From assembly GCF_016613535.2 (NCBI RefSeq), contig NZ_CP071518.1, positions 2,356,001 through 2,420,000 on the forward strand: a DNA stretch of 64,000 nt, written 5' to 3'. Positions 1 to 11,526 of the stretch are shown piece after piece. Source of the DNA: Lysobacter solisilvae. GTDB lineage: Bacteria; Pseudomonadota; Gammaproteobacteria; Xanthomonadales; Xanthomonadaceae. The translations under genes were made by a program, and so were the position numbers. Within the stretch, counting starts at the first letter, position 1. Each line of letters starts with the position of its first letter. The notes under the pieces are model-generated. The model was not told the origin of the DNA and searched no databases. It was given only the letters and a program-made list of their open reading frames with translations.

Positions 1-292
1 TGGTCACCCGCTGGGCCGGGCGTTCGACCGGCACCGTTTCCGGCGGCGGCGGGGGCGGGGGCGGCGGGACCTTGATGGACTCGTAGATCGTGGTCTCCTC
101 GTCGGCGGCGGGCGCCGGCGGCGCCGCCATCGGCGCCAGCAACAACAGCAGCGCGGCCACGTGGACCGCGATGGCCCCGGATTCGGCGGCGATGCGCGCC
201 ACGTCGAGTTTTCCCATCGCCTCGCGCAGCACCGAGCCGCGGACGGCCCCGGCCTGCAGGCGGGCGGTTGTCAGATCGAGGGTTTGCGCCAT
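1..292 (-). CDS. TonB-type energy transducer, N-terminal part (runs off the left edge)
   Basis: Only the first 97 codons are visible. Translation starts at an ATG at 292-290 preceded by a clear GGAGGTGG ribosome binding site. A short cytoplasmic segment is followed by one hydrophobic helix (about residues 40-58, containing VAALLLLLAPMAAPPA) and then an acidic stretch and a run of nine prolines (about residues 75-84). This is the N-terminal anchor plus proline-rich periplasmic linker typical of TonB, which couples the ExbB/ExbD proton-motive complex to outer-membrane receptors. The C-terminal receptor-contacting domain lies outside the window, so assignment to TonB rather than another proline-rich anchored protein is inferred from topology. 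Confidence 0.72.
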   Translation of the reverse strand, partial: MAQTLDLTTARLQAGAVRGSVLREAMGKLDVARIAAESGAIAVHVAALLLLLAPMAAPPAPAADEETTIYESIKVPPPPPPPPPETVPVERPAQRVT

Positions 293-404
293 TTGCCACC
301 TCCACATGTTGTCGGCACCTCTCTCAACGGGCCGGAACAGGGGACGGGGTTGGCAATGGCGAAGTTTTTTTCAGCGGGCACACCCGGACGGACTTCCAGA
401 ACGA

Positions 405-430
405 ACGAGGCCCGCCGGAGCGGGCCTCGT
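405..430 (-). terminator. Hairpin after the SIMPL-domain gene
   Basis: A perfect 11-bp stem (ACGAGGCCCGC / GCGGGCCTCGT) closed by a CGGA loop lies just beyond the stop codon of the minus-strand SIMPL gene. No long T run follows, so it may end transcription weakly or protect the 3' end. Confidence 0.55.
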
Positions 431-448
431 AAGACATTGCGGGCGGGG

Positions 449-1192
449 TCAGCGGCCCAGTTCGAACACCACGTCCAGGTTGACCGAGAGCGTGTTCTCG
501 CCGGGCGAGACCGACGTGTCGGCGCCCTTGGCCATTTCCATCGCCTGCATGCGCATCATCGGCATCGGCGGGCCAAAGCTGCCGCCTTCGTTGATGCTCA
601 CGATGCGGCGCACGCGCATGTTCAGGGTCTTGGCGTACATCTCGGCGCGGGCCTGCGCCTTCTCGATCGCCTGGCGGCGCGCCTCGTCCATCGCCTCGTC
701 CTTCTTGTCGACGTCGAAGGTCGGGCCGTTGATCTGGTTGGCGCCGACGGCGGCGAGCGTGTCGAGGATCTTGCCGAGTTTGGCGATGTCGCGGACCACG
801 ACATTCACCGTGTTGTGCGCTTCATACCCGGTGATCTTCGGCGGCTGGTTCTCGCCGTACTGGTAGGTGGGATTGAGGCTGATGCCGCTGGTCTGCACGT
901 CCTTGGCGGGAATGCCCGCCGCCTTGATCGCATCGACGACCCGGGCCATCTGCTCGGCGTTGGCGCGCATGGCCGAATTGGAATCGACCGCGCGGGTCAC
1001 CACGCCGGTGGAGATGGTCGCGATGTCGGGGACGCGCTTGGCCTCGCCCTGCGCCGAGACGTTGAGCAGGGTGCCATCGGTGGCGACGTATGGCGTGGTC
1101 TGGGCGGTGGAGGACATGGGCGAGCAGGCTCCGAGGACGAGGGCGGCGGCCAGCGCCAGCGGGCGCAGGGCGGGATGGGACAGTTGCAGCAT
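449..1192 (-). CDS. SIMPL-domain (DUF541) lipoprotein
   Basis: Encodes 247 residues. The first 23 form a lipoprotein signal peptide with lipobox LGAC (Cys23), so the mature protein should be lipidated and periplasm-facing. The rest matches the SIMPL/DUF541 family (relatives of Brucella BP26/Omp28 and E. coli YggE): [17 protein letters not shown] near the start, the SGISLNPTY strand around residue 100 and a [15 protein letters not shown] helix around residue 170. Family members form periplasmic oligomers linked to oxidative-stress tolerance, but the biochemical role is unsettled. It stands alone between tonB and the divergent maf gene and ends at a strong hairpin. Confidence 0.85.
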   Translation of the reverse strand: MLQLSHPALRPLALAAALVLGACSPMSSTAQTTPYVATDGTLLNVSAQGEAKRVPDIATISTGVVTRAVDSNSAMRANAEQMARVVDAIKAAGIPAKDVQTSGISLNPTYQYGENQPPKITGYEAHNTVNVVVRDIAKLGKILDTLAAVGANQINGPTFDVDKKDEAMDEARRQAIEKAQARAEMYAKTLNMRVRRIVSINEGGSFGPPMPMMRMQAMEMAKGADTSVSPGENTLSVNLDVVFELGR

Positions 1193-1350
1193 CAGTCAAC
1201 TCCTTGTGGACGTGCGGGGGCGCGGGATATGTCGCGGGTACGGTAAACGATCCGCATGGCGCATCAGGGTTACGTGACGGCAGCCGGGTCGGGCTTCAGT
1301 CAGCGCGGGTTATCCTTTCGCCCATCCCGCACCGGCCCCCTCAGGACCTG

Positions 1351-1947
1351 ATGCTCTATCTCGCTTCCCAATCCCCCCGCCGGCGCGAACTGCTCGGCCG
1401 GCTCGGCTTGCCTTTCGGTCTGCTCGAACTCGACGTGCCCGAACACCGCCAGCCGGGCGAACCGGCGGAGGAGTACGTCCGCCGGGTCGCGCGGGAGAAG
1501 GCGGGCGCGGGCCTGCTGCAGGTGATGGGCAACCCGGCGGCGATCGTGCTGGGCAGCGATACCGAGGTCGTGCTCGACGACGAGGTGTTCGGCAAACCCG
1601 GCGATCCGGACGACGCGGCCGCCATGCTGCGACGCCTCTCCGGGCGGACCCACCAGGTGATCAGCGCGGTGTCGCTGGTCTCGCCCTCGCGCGAGGCGCA
1701 GACGGTGTCCGTGTCGGAAGTCGCCTTCGCCGCGCTGAGCCCGGCGCAGATCGACGCCTACGTCGCCGCCGAGGCCGAATGGCGCGGCAAGGCGGGCGCC
1801 TACGGCATCCAGGGATTCGCGGAAACCTTCATCACCCGCCTCAGCGGCTCGTACTCGGGCGTGATGGGCCTGCCGTTGCACGAGACGGTGGAACTGCTGC
1901 GCCAGTTCGGCCTGGATCCCATGCCTGCCGCGGAGGCGCGCGCATGA
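1351..1947 (+). CDS. maf: Maf/YhdE-family nucleoside triphosphate pyrophosphatase
   Basis: A 198-residue Maf protein. The N-terminal [10 protein letters not shown] motif and the [16 protein letters not shown] segment (about residues 68-84) are the substrate-binding and catalytic signatures. The family hydrolyses non-canonical or surplus dTTP/UTP/m7GTP to monophosphates. The stop overlaps the next start (ATGA at 1944-1947), showing translational coupling to rng, and maf-rng-yhdP-tldD is the order conserved in gammaproteobacteria downstream of mreBCD. Which Maf subfamily (YhdE or YceF type) it is cannot be settled by eye; the position next to rng favours YhdE. Confidence 0.92.
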   Translation: MLYLASQSPRRRELLGRLGLPFGLLELDVPEHRQPGEPAEEYVRRVAREKAGAGLLQVMGNPAAIVLGSDTEVVLDDEVFGKPGDPDDAAAMLRRLSGRTHQVISAVSLVSPSREAQTVSVSEVAFAALSPAQIDAYVAAEAEWRGKAGAYGIQGFAETFITRLSGSYSGVMGLPLHETVELLRQFGLDPMPAAEARA

Positions 1948-3441
1948 GCGAGGAGATCCTGGTCAACGTCACCCCGCGCGAGACGCGCGTGGCGGTGGTC
2001 GAAAACGGCATGCTGCAGGAACTGCACATCGAGCGCGGCTGGCGCCGTGGCGTGGTGGGCAACATCTACAAGGGCAAGGTGCAGCGCGTCATGCCGGGCA
2101 TGCAGGCCGCCTTCGTCGAAGTCGGCCTGGAACGCGCGGCGTTCCTGCATGCCGCCGACATCATCAAGCCGGCGCAGGTGACCAGCGAGGGCGAGAACGC
2201 GGGCGACGCGGCCCCCCTGCCACCGACCCCGACGCGGCCGATCGCCGAGTTGCTGCGCGAAGGGCAGGACATCATCGTGCAGGTGGTGAAGGACCCGATC
2301 GGCAGCAAGGGTGCGCGCCTGACCACGCAGCTGAGCATCCCCTCGCGCTACCTGGTGCTGCTGCCGCGCACGCGCGTGGTGGGTGTGTCGGCGCGCATCG
2401 AGGACGAAGCCGAACGCGCGCGCCTGAAACAGCACGTCACCCAGCTGGCGCCGGCCGGCGCGCAGCACGGATACATCGTGCGCACCAACGCCGAAGGCCA
2501 GCCCGAAGAGGCCCTGGGCGAGGACATCGCCTACCTCAGCCGCGCGTGGGCGCTGATCGAACAGAAATCGGCCAGCGCGCGCGTGGGCGAACGCGTGTAC
2601 GAGGACCTGACCCTGCCGCTGCGCGCCGTGCGCGACCTGATGCGCAAGGACGTGGAGAAGGTGAAGGTGGACTCGCGCGAAACCTGCGACCGCCTGCGCA
2701 GCTTCGCCGCGCAGTACATGCCGGGCCTCGCCGAGAAGATCGAGCATTACACCGGTGCGCGCCCCATCTTCGACCTGTACGGCGTCGAGGACGAGATCCA
2801 GCGCGCGCTGGAGAAGGAAGTGCCGCTCAAGTCCGGCGGCTACCTGGTCATCGACCAGACCGAGGCGATGACCACGATCGATGTGAACACCGGTTCATTC
2901 CTGGGGCAGCGCAACCTGGAGGAAACCGTCTACCGGACCAACCTGGAGGCGGCGCAGTCGGTCGCCCGTCAGCTGCGCCTGCGTAACCTTGGCGGGATCA
3001 TCATCATCGATTTCATCGACATGACCGACTCCGAGCACAAGCGGCAGGTGCTGCGGCAGCTGGAGAAGTCGCTCACGCGCGACCACGCCAAGACCACGGT
3101 GTACGACTTCTCCCCGCTGGGCCTGGTCGAGATGACGCGCAAGCGCACGACCGAGAGCCTGGAGCGCCAGCTGAGCGAGGCCTGCCACGAGTGCAGCGGC
3201 CGGGGCACGCTCAAGACACCCGAAACGGTCACCTACGAGATCTTCCGCGAGATCGTCCGCCAGGGTGCGGCAGTTCGATGCGGCCCGCCTGCTGGTGATC
3301 GCCTCCCCCAAGGTGGTGGCGCGGATCACCGACGAGGAGTCGGCCTCCGTGGCCGAGCTCGAGGAGTTCCTGGGCAAGTCGATCCGTTTCCAGGCCGACG
3401 ACCAGTACGCGCAGGAACAGTTCGATGTGGTCCTGCTCTGA
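1944..3441 (+). CDS. rng: Ribonuclease G, with a +1 frameshift as sequenced
   Basis: RNase E/G-family endoribonuclease that matures the 5' end of 16S rRNA and turns over mRNA. An S1-like RNA-binding domain occupies about residues 35-120 ([16 protein letters not shown]), the DNase I-like catalytic segment contains [18 protein letters not shown] and a DFIDM acidic patch near residues 310-360, and the zinc-link CHECSGRG follows near residue 415. After REIVRQ the reading frame breaks at the GGG around 3264-3266. Dropping one G restores a frame reading [14 protein letters not shown] and continuing to the TGA at 3439-3441, giving 498 residues against about 489 in E. coli. The insertion looks like a sequence error because the downstream frame is fully conserved. 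If real, about 55 C-terminal residues are lost. Confidence 0.9.
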
Positions 3442-3582
3442 TCGGGGCGGGACGGCGACCGGGCAGGCGACCGTCGGCACCCTGCGTTCAATGTCCGGGG
3501 TCCATGGTGTAGGCGGACGGGGAGCCCCTGGTCTCCCCCGCGTCCCCCTGCCGCTGCTTCCGCCCTCGCGCGGTTTTCGCTG

Positions 3583-6500
3583 ATGCCCACACCCCTGCGC
3601 CGCCGCCTGCGCTTCGCCCGTCGGGGGCTCGCCTATTCGGCGGCCGTCGTGCTGGTGCTGGTCGCGCTGCTGCTGGGCGCGGCCAGCCAGGTGCTGCCGC
3701 TGGCCGAGAGCCATCCCCAGCGGGTCGCACAGTGGCTGAGCGAGCGTGCCGGCCGGCCGGTCGCGTTCGACCGGCTGGAAACCGCCTGGACCCGCCGCGG
3801 GCCCCTGCTCAAGCTCGACGGCCTGCGCATCGGCCAGGGCCGCGAGGCCTTCACCGTGGGCGATGCGGAAATGCTGGTGTCGGTGTACGCCGGCCTGCTG
3901 CCGGGCCGTGCCTTCACCGAACTGCGCCTGCGCGGCCCTGGACCTCACGCTGGAACGCGCCGACGACGGCCGCTGGCACGTGCGCGGACTGCCGGGCCAG
4001 CAGCAGGCCGGCGCCGACCCGTTCGCGGCGCTCGAGGGCCTGGGCGAACTGCAGCTCATCGGTGCGCGGCTGGCGGTCGTCGCGCCCTCGCTGGGGATGG
4101 ATGCGGCGCTGCCGAGGATCGACATGCGCCTGCGCGTCGACGGCGATCGCGTGCGGGCCGGTGTGCGCGCTTGGCCGGTGCCGGCGCGGACGGCCCGGCC
4201 TGCGCCCCCCGTGGAAGGCGTGCTGGATTTCAACCGCCGCACAGGCAACGGCGACGCCTACGTCGGCGCGACGAAGGTCGACCTGGCGGCCTGGGCCTCC
4301 CTGCTGGACATCGGCGGCATCGCCCTGGAGCAGGGCGCCGGGCGCGCCCAGGCGTGGGCGCGGCTGAGGGCCCGGCGGGTGGATTCGATAACGGCCGACG
4401 TGGCCCTGGGCAACATCGCCCTGCGCGGCGCCCCCATCGAGGCCGGTGGCGCGCCCACGCGGCACCGCTTTCCCCGGCTGGTCGCGCTGGCGCGCTGGCA
4501 GGCCGTCGATGCGGGTTGGCGCGTGGATGCGCCGCGCCTGCGCGTGGGCGGGGAGGGTCGGGAACATCAGCTCGACGGGCTGATGATCGCCGACGGCGAA
4601 CAGTACGCCCTGCGCGCGCAGCGGATCGACGCCGGCCCGCTGCTGGCGGCGCTCACGCTCAGCGACCGGCTGCCGCAGGCACTGCGGCGCTGGATCGCGA
4701 CGGCGCGGCCGACCGTGACCCTCCATGGCATCGACATCGCGGGCCGCCGCGGGGGCGCATTGAGTGCGTCCGGACGCGTGGCCGCCCTGGGCTTCCGGCC
4801 CGTGGGCCGCACGCCCGGCATCGACGGCATGGGCGGGACCATCGCGGCCGACAGCGAGGGTTTCACCTTCCGCTTCGATCCGGCTTCGACCGTGCGCTTC
4901 GACTGGCCCACGGGTTTCGGTGTCGTCCATGCGGTGAAGCTGCGGGGCGAGGCGGGCGGCTGGCGCGAAGGCAAGGGTTGGCGCGTGGCCACGCATGCAC
5001 TGCGCATCGACGGCCAGGACCTTGGCGTGGACGCGCGCGGCGGCCTGTGGTGGCAGGGCGATGGCACGCGTCCCTGGATCGACATTGCCGCCGAACTGGA
5101 CTCGACCGTCATCCCGGTCGGCAAGGGGTTCTGGCTGCGCCAGGACATGCCGGCCAGCGCGGTCCATTGGCTGGATACCGGACTGGTCGCCGGCCAGCTG
5201 CATGAAGGTCGTGCGGTGATTTCCGGCGACCTGGACAACTGGCCCTTCGGCGCCGACAGCCCGGGGTTCTTCGAGGCCACCGGCAAGATCCGCGACGCGA
5301 CCATCCGTTTCCAGGAGGAGTGGCCGCCGGCGCAGGACGTGGACGTCGATGCCCTGTTCACCGCGCGTGGCTTCGAGGTGACCGGCAGCGGCCGCCTGGG
5401 CGACGTGGCCATCCCGAAGCTGCGCGCCGGCATCGACAGCTACCGTGGTGGCGCGCTGACGGTCGATGCGCAGGGCGCGGGCGACGCGGCGCAGCTGCTC
5501 GAAGTGCTGCGGCACAGTCCGCTGCAGAAGGAACACGGGCAGACCCTGGAAAGCGTCAGCGCCAGCGGTCCGGCGGACGTCGGGTTCGCGCTGCGCTTGC
5601 CGCTCGCACACGAGGCCGGTGGCATCAGCATTGGCGGCACCGTCGCACTGAAGAACGCCAGGCTGGCCGACAAGCGCTGGAAGCTCGCCTTCGAGCAGGT
5701 GGAGGGGCAAGCAGAGTGGTCGCGCGCAGGCTTCGGCGCCCAGGACCTGACCGTGCGCCACAAGGGCGAGCCCGGGCGGCTTTCGCTGCGCGCGGGCGGC
5801 CCCTACGTGCGCGACGACGGGCATGTATTCGAGGCCGACATGGAAGCCAGCCTGGCCGCCGCCGACCTGCTGGACCGCGCCGAGGAAATGGCCTGGCTGA
5901 AGCCCTACCTGGATGGCCGGTCGCAGTGGACCGTCGGGCTGGCCATTCCGAAGACCGCGCCGGGCGCCAGTGCGCCCACGCTGCTGCAGTTGCGTTCGGA
6001 CCTGGTGGGCACGCGGCTGGACCTGCCGGCCCCGCTGCGCAAGTCCGCCGGCAGCGTGCTGGCCACGAGCGTGGAAACCCCCCTGCCGCTGGGCAGTGGC
6101 GACATCCGGGTTGCGCTGGGCCGGATCCTGGCTGTGCGCGCACGCTCCACCAACGGACAGACCGGCGTGCGTGTCGAGCTGGGCCAGGACAGTGTCGAGG
6201 AAGCGCCGCCGGCTTCCGGCCTGGTGGCCGTCGGACAGGCCGACAGCCTGGACGCGATCGACTGGATCGCGCTGGCCCGCGGAGGCAGTGGCGAGAGCCG
6301 CGTGCCGCTGCAGCGCATCGATGTCACCGCGCGCCGGCTGCGCCTGCTCGGCGCGGAGTTTCCCGAGACGCGCGTGCGGGTGATGCCCGGCGCGCGCGGC
6401 GCCATCGCCGTGCAGGCCGAAGGACGCGCGCTGGAAGGCGCGTTGATGGTGCCGGCCGCGGAAGGTGAGGCCATCGCCGGCAAGTTCGAGCGCGTGCACT

Positions 6501-7483
6501 GGCGTTCGCCTCCGCGGGCCGGTGCCGGTGCCGCCACCGCCGGCGCGGAGGCGACGGCGGCAGCCGGTGAGCCGGCGCAGGGGCCGGCGGCCAGCGCCAC
6601 CACCACGACATCGCGCGACGACGAGATCGACCCGTCCCGCATTCCCGCGCTGGTGTTCGAGATCCAGGACCTGCGCGTGGCCGATGCCGCGCTGGGCACC
6701 GCGTCGATCCGCACGCGGCCGTCGGCCACGGGCATGCGCATCGAACAGTTGCAGACGCGGGCCCCCCTGCATCGGCTCGCCGTCACCGGGGACTGGAACG
6801 GACGCGGCAACAGCGCGCGCACGCACATCGCGCTGGGCATCGACAGCGACGATTACGGCACGCTGCTGACCGGCCTGGGCATCGGCGGTCGAATCGCCGG
6901 CGGCGAGGGCAAGGTGCAGCTGGATGCGGCCTGGCCGGGCAGCCCGCTCGTGTTCCGCCTGGAATCGCTCGAGGGCAGCCTGGTGGTGGATACGCGCGAC
7001 GGCCGTCTGCTCGAGATCGAACCCGGCGCGGGTCGCGTGCTGGGACTGCTGAGCCTGGCGCAGATTCCGCGCCGGCTCACGCTGGACTTCCGCGATTTCT
7101 TCGCCAAGGGTTTCAGCTTCGACCAGCTAGGCGGCACCGTGCGCTTCGGGAGCGGGCAGGCCCGCAGCGAAGCGCTGGTGATCGACGGTCCCGCGGCGAC
7201 GATCGACATCCGCGGCACCGCCGACCTGCGGGCGCAACGCTACGACCAGACCATCGAAGTCCGGCCGAAGGCGGGCAACCTGCTGACCGCGATCGGCGCG
7301 GTGGCCGGCGGTCCGGTCGGCGCGGCCATCGGCGCGGCGGCCAATGTCGTGCTCAACAAGCCGCTTGGATCCCTGGCGTCGAAGACTTACCGCGTCACCG
7401 GCCCGTTCAAGGAACCCAAGGTCGAGGTGGTATCGCGCGAAGAGAGCCGCGCGGCGACCACGGCCGCCGTGCCGCAGGGTTGA
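3583..7483 (+). CDS. yhdP: YhdP-family AsmA-like envelope lipid-transport protein, with a +1 frameshift as sequenced
   Basis: Large AsmA/TamB-like protein of the YhdP family, anchored in the inner membrane by one helix (about residues 17-38) with a long beta-rich periplasmic region. In E. coli YhdP helps phospholipids move to the outer membrane. The first 117 codons are in one frame (ending ELRLRG) and the rest in the +1 frame (DLTLERADDGRWHV). The break is the CCC around 3937-3939, and removing one C gives about 1,299 residues, near the 1,266 of E. coli. An alanine/threonine-rich insert lies around 6520-6610. The C-terminus is the conserved AsmA-like segment with AGNLLTAIGAVAGGPVGAA. It sits between rng and tldD as in relatives. 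The frameshift is probably artefactual. Confidence 0.88.
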
Positions 7484-7794
7484 TCGGCAGGGTTGATCGG
7501 CAGGCCGGCGCCCGCACATCCTTGAGCGTGGCCGCGGACTCATCGTGCTGTCCGCGGTGGGTTCCCTTGGCTGCCTGGCCCCGGCCAGTTCACCCCTGGC
7601 GGCCCGGCCTGCTTTACTGGGGCCTGCTTGGCTGAGGCTTGCTCCACCCAGGCTTTCTCCACTCAGGCCTGGGCAGTTCACGCGTCCTCCCGCTCGACCG
7701 GACGACCCTTGCGGCGGCCGGCAACGGGGTCGCCAAACGCGCATCCGGCTACGCCGGATGCCGTTGGCTACTTTTCCCATTTCCGGAATCTTCG
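7484..7794. other. yhdP-tldD intergenic region with a REP-like hairpin
   Basis: 311 bases without a convincing gene. At the left edge GGGTTGATCGGCA occurs twice in tandem, the first copy containing the yhdP stop codon. At 7741-7761 GCATCCGGC and GCCGGATGC pair around a TAC loop, followed by a short pyrimidine-rich stretch (ACTTTTCCC). This could be a REP-like element or a terminator for yhdP. The tldD promoter is not recognisable. Confidence 0.5.
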
Positions 7795-9240
7795 ATGACC
7801 CAGCCTCTCCAGCTAGCGCAATCCCGCCTGCTCCTGCCCGCCGGGCTCGACGAGGGAGGACTGGAACGCACCTTCGGCACGCTGCTGGGCCCCGGCATCG
7901 ATTTCGGTGACCTCTACTTCCAGCATGCGCGCCGCGAGAGCTGGACGGTGGAGGACGGCATCGTCAAGGAGGGCGCGCATTCCATCGAGCAGGGCGTGGG
8001 CGTGCGCGCGATCAGCGGTGAGAAGACCGGGTTTGCCTATTCGGACGAGATCAACTCCGCCGCGCTGCTGGAAGCCTCGCGCTCGGCGCGCGCGATCGCG
8101 CGCGACGGCGTCACCCAGTCCACGCGCGCGCTGACCTTCGGTGGCGGGCGTGCGCTGTACACCAGCGACGATCCGATCGACTCGCTCGGCAACGAGGACA
8201 AGGTCGAGGCGCTGCGCCGCATCGACCGTTTCGTCCGCGCCTCCGACCCGCGCGTGCAGCAGGTGGTGGTGAGCCTGTCCGGCGGCGTCGATACGATCCT
8301 GGTGGCCCGCAGCGACGGCGTGCTCGCGGCTGACATCCGCCCGCTGGTGCGGATCAACGTGCAGGTGATCGTCGAACAGAACGGACGCCGCGAGAGCGGC
8401 TACGCCGGTGGCGGTGGCCGTTATTCCTACACGCAGTTGCTGGCCGACGGCCGCCCCGAAGCGCTGGCCCGCGAAGCGGTGCGCCAGGCCCTGGTCAACC
8501 TGGAGGCGGTCGACGCGCCGGCCGGCGTGATGCCGGTGGTGCTGGGCTCGGGCTGGCCCGGCGTCCTGCTGCACGAGGCGGTGGGCCACGGACTGGAAGG
8601 CGACTTCAACCGCAAGGGCACCTCGACCTATGCAGGCCGCATCGGCCAGCGCGTGGCGTCGCCCGGCGTGACCATCGTCGACGACGGCACGCTGCCGGGA
8701 CGGCGCGGTTCGCTCAACGTCGACGACGAGGGAACCCCGACGAACTGCACCACGCTGATCGAGGACGGCGTCCTGGTCGGCTACATGCAGGACACCCTCA
8801 ATGCGCGGCTGATGGGCATGGCGCCCACCGGCAACGGGCGTCGTGAATCCTTCGCGCACCTGCCGATGCCGCGCATGACCAACACCTACATGCTGGCCGG
8901 CCCGCACGATCCGGAGGAGATGATCCGGTCGGTGAAGAAGGGCCTGTACGCCGTCAACTTCGGCGGTGGCCAAGTCGACATCACCTCGGGCAAGTACGTG
9001 TTCTCGGCGACCGAGGCCTACCTGATCGAGGATGGCAAGGTCACCGCGCCGGTGAAGGGCGCGACGCTGATCGGCAACGGACCGGAGACCATGCAACGGG
9101 TCAGGATGATCGGCCACGACCTCGCGCTGGACGAGGGCGTGGGCGTTTGCGGCAAGGACGGGCAGAGCGTGCCAGTCGGCGTGGGTCAGCCGTCGCTGCT
9201 CATCGAGGCACTGACGGTCGGCGGGACGCAGGCCGGATGA
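7795..9240 (+). CDS. tldD: TldD, metalloprotease of the TldD/TldE pair
   Basis: A 481-residue protein, the same length as E. coli TldD. The zinc-binding [11 protein letters not shown] motif (HExxxH) is near residue 260. TldD with TldE (PmbA) forms a heterodimeric protease that trims unfolded peptides, matures microcin B17 and degrades the antitoxin CcdA; TldD is the catalytic partner. The start ATG at 7795 begins MTQPLQLAQ; a longer in-frame start upstream would add low-complexity residues across the palindromic intergenic region and is not credible. Its partner gene pmbA lies less than 1 kb downstream, separated only by yjgA on the other strand, so both subunits are encoded locally. Confidence 0.95.
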   Translation: MTQPLQLAQSRLLLPAGLDEGGLERTFGTLLGPGIDFGDLYFQHARRESWTVEDGIVKEGAHSIEQGVGVRAISGEKTGFAYSDEINSAALLEASRSARAIARDGVTQSTRALTFGGGRALYTSDDPIDSLGNEDKVEALRRIDRFVRASDPRVQQVVVSLSGGVDTILVARSDGVLAADIRPLVRINVQVIVEQNGRRESGYAGGGGRYSYTQLLADGRPEALAREAVRQALVNLEAVDAPAGVMPVVLGSGWPGVLLHEAVGHGLEGDFNRKGTSTYAGRIGQRVASPGVTIVDDGTLPGRRGSLNVDDEGTPTNCTTLIEDGVLVGYMQDTLNARLMGMAPTGNGRRESFAHLPMPRMTNTYMLAGPHDPEEMIRSVKKGLYAVNFGGGQVDITSGKYVFSATEAYLIEDGKVTAPVKGATLIGNGPETMQRVRMIGHDLALDEGVGVCGKDGQSVPVGVGQPSLLIEALTVGGTQAG

Positions 9241-9342
9241 GGGTCGCGATGCCCGTGCGCGTGGACATGTCCGCGCGCGGTGTGTGACCACTGCATGGAG
9301 ATGGCGATGAGCCGTGCCCGCCCCGCGATGCCCCGTCCCGCG

Positions 9343-9939
9343 TCAGCCGGCGGGGGCGTCGTCGTCGTCGATGTCGGCGCCGGTGTCGGCGTCGGCGTCG
9401 GACATCCCGTCGGCTCCGCCGGCGCCGAGGAGCAGGTCCCGCAGGGCCCGGTACAGTTCACGGAACGCACGCGGGGGCTTGTTGCGCTTGCGTTCTTCCA
9501 GCGTGTTGCGCACCAGTTGGCGCAACTGCTGGCGATCGGCGCCGGGATGCTCGTCGAGCAGTTCGGCCAGCGCCGCGTCGCCGCCTTCGATGAGGCGCTC
9601 GCGCCAGGTTTCCACGCGATGCATCGCGGCCACTTCGCGCCGCGCGGCCTCGCCCTTTTCATCCAGCGCGTCGCGGATCGCCTCCAGCACTTCGTCGTCC
9701 TCGCGGCGCATCTGCTTGGCCAGGTACTGCAGCTGGCGCTTGTGCGCGATCTGGGCCGTGATGCGCCGGCATTCGCGGATGTGCGGCAGCAGCGATTCGG
9801 GCACGGGCAGGCGGGCCAGCTGGGCCTCGGTCAGGGCAACCAGCTGTTCGCCCAGCGACAGCACCTCCAGCGCCTCGCGCCGGTTCTGGCTGCGGCTGGG
9901 GCTCAGGAATTCGCCGGTTTCGTCGTCTTTGCCACGCAT
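9343..9939 (-). CDS. yjgA: YjgA/DarP (DUF615) ribosome-associated protein
   Basis: A 198-residue, charged, helical protein of the DUF615 family. Conserved features include [20 protein letters not shown] near the N-terminus, IRECRRI with [13 protein letters not shown] in the middle and [12 protein letters not shown] near the end. E. coli YjgA (DarP) binds late 50S precursors and promotes assembly of the peptidyl transferase centre. The ATG at 9939 follows a GAGGTG ribosome binding site. The C-terminus is unusually acidic (alternating Asp/Ala then a run of Asp). It is divergent from pmbA, a pairing common in gammaproteobacteria. Confidence 0.9.
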   Translation of the reverse strand: MRGKDDETGEFLSPSRSQNRREALEVLSLGEQLVALTEAQLARLPVPESLLPHIRECRRITAQIAHKRQLQYLAKQMRREDDEVLEAIRDALDEKGEAARREVAAMHRVETWRERLIEGGDAALAELLDEHPGADRQQLRQLVRNTLEERKRNKPPRAFRELYRALRDLLLGAGGADGMSDADADTGADIDDDDAPAG

Positions 9940-10043
9940 GCATCCACCTCGGCGCCGGCGCGCCGGCTTTACAGTCCACTTCCAATTCCACGTCCGTTCC
10001 GGACGCGCCGGGCATGCCCGGATCTGAAAACAAGGATAAAGCA

Positions 10044-11435
10044 TTGAACGCCACCCTCCCGCCGCAAGCCCTGCATGACGACAGCCAGGCCCGGCTCGAC
10101 CGCCTGGCCGACATTTCACAGCGACTGCTCGAACGGTGCCGCGCGCGTGGCGCGAGCCAGGCCGAGGTGTCCTGTTCGGAGGAAAACGGGCTCAGCGTGA
10201 ACGTGCGCATGGGCGAGGTGGAAACCGTCGAGTCGACCCGCGACCGGGGCATCGCGGTCACCGTCTATTTCGGCCAGCGCAAGGGCAGCGCCAGCACGGC
10301 CGACCTGCAGGACGAGAGCCTGGACGCCACGGTGGAGCAGGCCTGCGCGATCGCCCGGCACACCGAGGACGATGCCGCCGCCGGCCTGGCCGAGCGCGAG
10401 CTGATGGCGACCGACCTGCGCGAATTCGACGGCTGGCATCCGTGGCGGATCGACGCCGACCGGGCCATCGACCTGGCCATGGCCTGCGAAGCCGCCGGCC
10501 GCGACTTCGACCCGCGCGTGGAGAACTCCGACGGGGCGTCGCTGGGCAGCGGCAACAGCCTGAGCGTGTATGCCAACTCGCACGGCTTCATCGGGCGTGA
10601 GCGCAGCAGCAACCACAGCATCGGTTGCGCGCTCATCGCCGGCCGCGGCGAGGGCATGCAGCGCGACGGCTGGTACAGCTACGCATTGGCCGAGGAGGAC
10701 CTGGAAACGCCGGCCGCCATCGGACGCAAGGCGGCCGAGCGCACGGTGTCGCGGCTGTCGCCGCGCCAGATCGCCACGGGTGACTACCCGATCCTGTTCG
10801 CGGCCGAGGTCGCGCGCTCGCTGATCGGACACCTGATCGGGGCGGTGTCCGGCGGCGCGCTCTATCGCAAGGCCAGCTTCCTCGTCGACAGCGCGGGCAC
10901 GAAGCTGTTCCCCGACTGGATGACGATCGAGGAGCGTCCCTTCCTGCCGCGCGGCCTGCGCTCGTCGGCGTTCGACGCCGAAGGCGTGGCCACGCGCGAG
11001 CTGCCGCTGGTCCAGGGCGGCGTGCTGCAGCGTTACGTGCTGGGCAGCTATTCGGCCCGCAAGCTCGGCCTGGCATCGACCGCCAACGCCGGCGGCGTGC
11101 ACAACCTCCACGTCGGCGCCAATGCCGGAGACCTGGCCAGCCTGCTGCGCGGCATGGGACGCGGCCTGCTGGTGACCGAGTTGATGGGGCAGGGCGTCAA
11201 TACCGTGACCGGCGACTACTCGCGCGGCGCGGCGGGCTTCTGGGTCGAGAACGGCGAGCTGGCCTATCCCGTCGACGGGATCACCATCGCGGGCCAGTTG
11301 CGCGACATGTTCTCGGCCATCGAGGCGGTGGGCACGGATATCGACCCGCGCTCGCACCTGCGCACCGGCTCGATCCTGGTCGGACGCATGATGGTGGCCG
11401 GCGACTCCGGCGTCGGCGAGGCCGCGCCGGGCTGA
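10044..11435 (+). CDS. pmbA: PmbA/TldE, partner subunit of the TldD protease
   Basis: A 463-residue protein of the PmbA/TldE family. It has the N-terminal [20 protein letters not shown] region, the central [20 protein letters not shown] segment replacing the HExxxH of TldD, and the C-terminal [16 protein letters not shown] and [11 protein letters not shown] motifs. TldE lacks its own zinc ligands and works with TldD. I chose the TTG at 10044 because AAGGA (10032-10036) sits 7 nt upstream; an ATG at 10014 adds ten residues but has no ribosome binding site. The promoter must lie in the roughly 100 bases shared with divergent yjgA. Confidence 0.92.
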   Translation: MNATLPPQALHDDSQARLDRLADISQRLLERCRARGASQAEVSCSEENGLSVNVRMGEVETVESTRDRGIAVTVYFGQRKGSASTADLQDESLDATVEQACAIARHTEDDAAAGLAERELMATDLREFDGWHPWRIDADRAIDLAMACEAAGRDFDPRVENSDGASLGSGNSLSVYANSHGFIGRERSSNHSIGCALIAGRGEGMQRDGWYSYALAEEDLETPAAIGRKAAERTVSRLSPRQIATGDYPILFAAEVARSLIGHLIGAVSGGALYRKASFLVDSAGTKLFPDWMTIEERPFLPRGLRSSAFDAEGVATRELPLVQGGVLQRYVLGSYSARKLGLASTANAGGVHNLHVGANAGDLASLLRGMGRGLLVTELMGQGVNTVTGDYSRGAAGFWVENGELAYPVDGITIAGQLRDMFSAIEAVGTDIDPRSHLRTGSILVGRMMVAGDSGVGEAAPG

Positions 11436-11467
11436 GTCCGGCGGCCCGGCCGTGGGGCGTTTTTCGC

Positions 11468-11496
11468 GTGATGGCGCGGTGATAGAGTGCCATCAC
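11468..11496. promoter_or_regulatory. Inverted repeat upstream of the DUF4870 gene
   Basis: GTGATGGC and GCCATCAC form an 8-bp inverted repeat with a 13-nt spacer that contains GATAGA, a -10-like hexamer, about 30 nt upstream of the gene start. This layout suits an operator over a promoter, but no binding protein can be named. Confidence 0.35.
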
Positions 11497-11526
11497 GGCA
11501 CATCGCCGAATATGGGGAGTCCAGAC

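Noticed and set aside
3914..6826. 970-codon minus-strand frame opposite yhdP
   Set aside because: Antisense shadow with Arg/Ala/Gly/His-rich composition and no domain.
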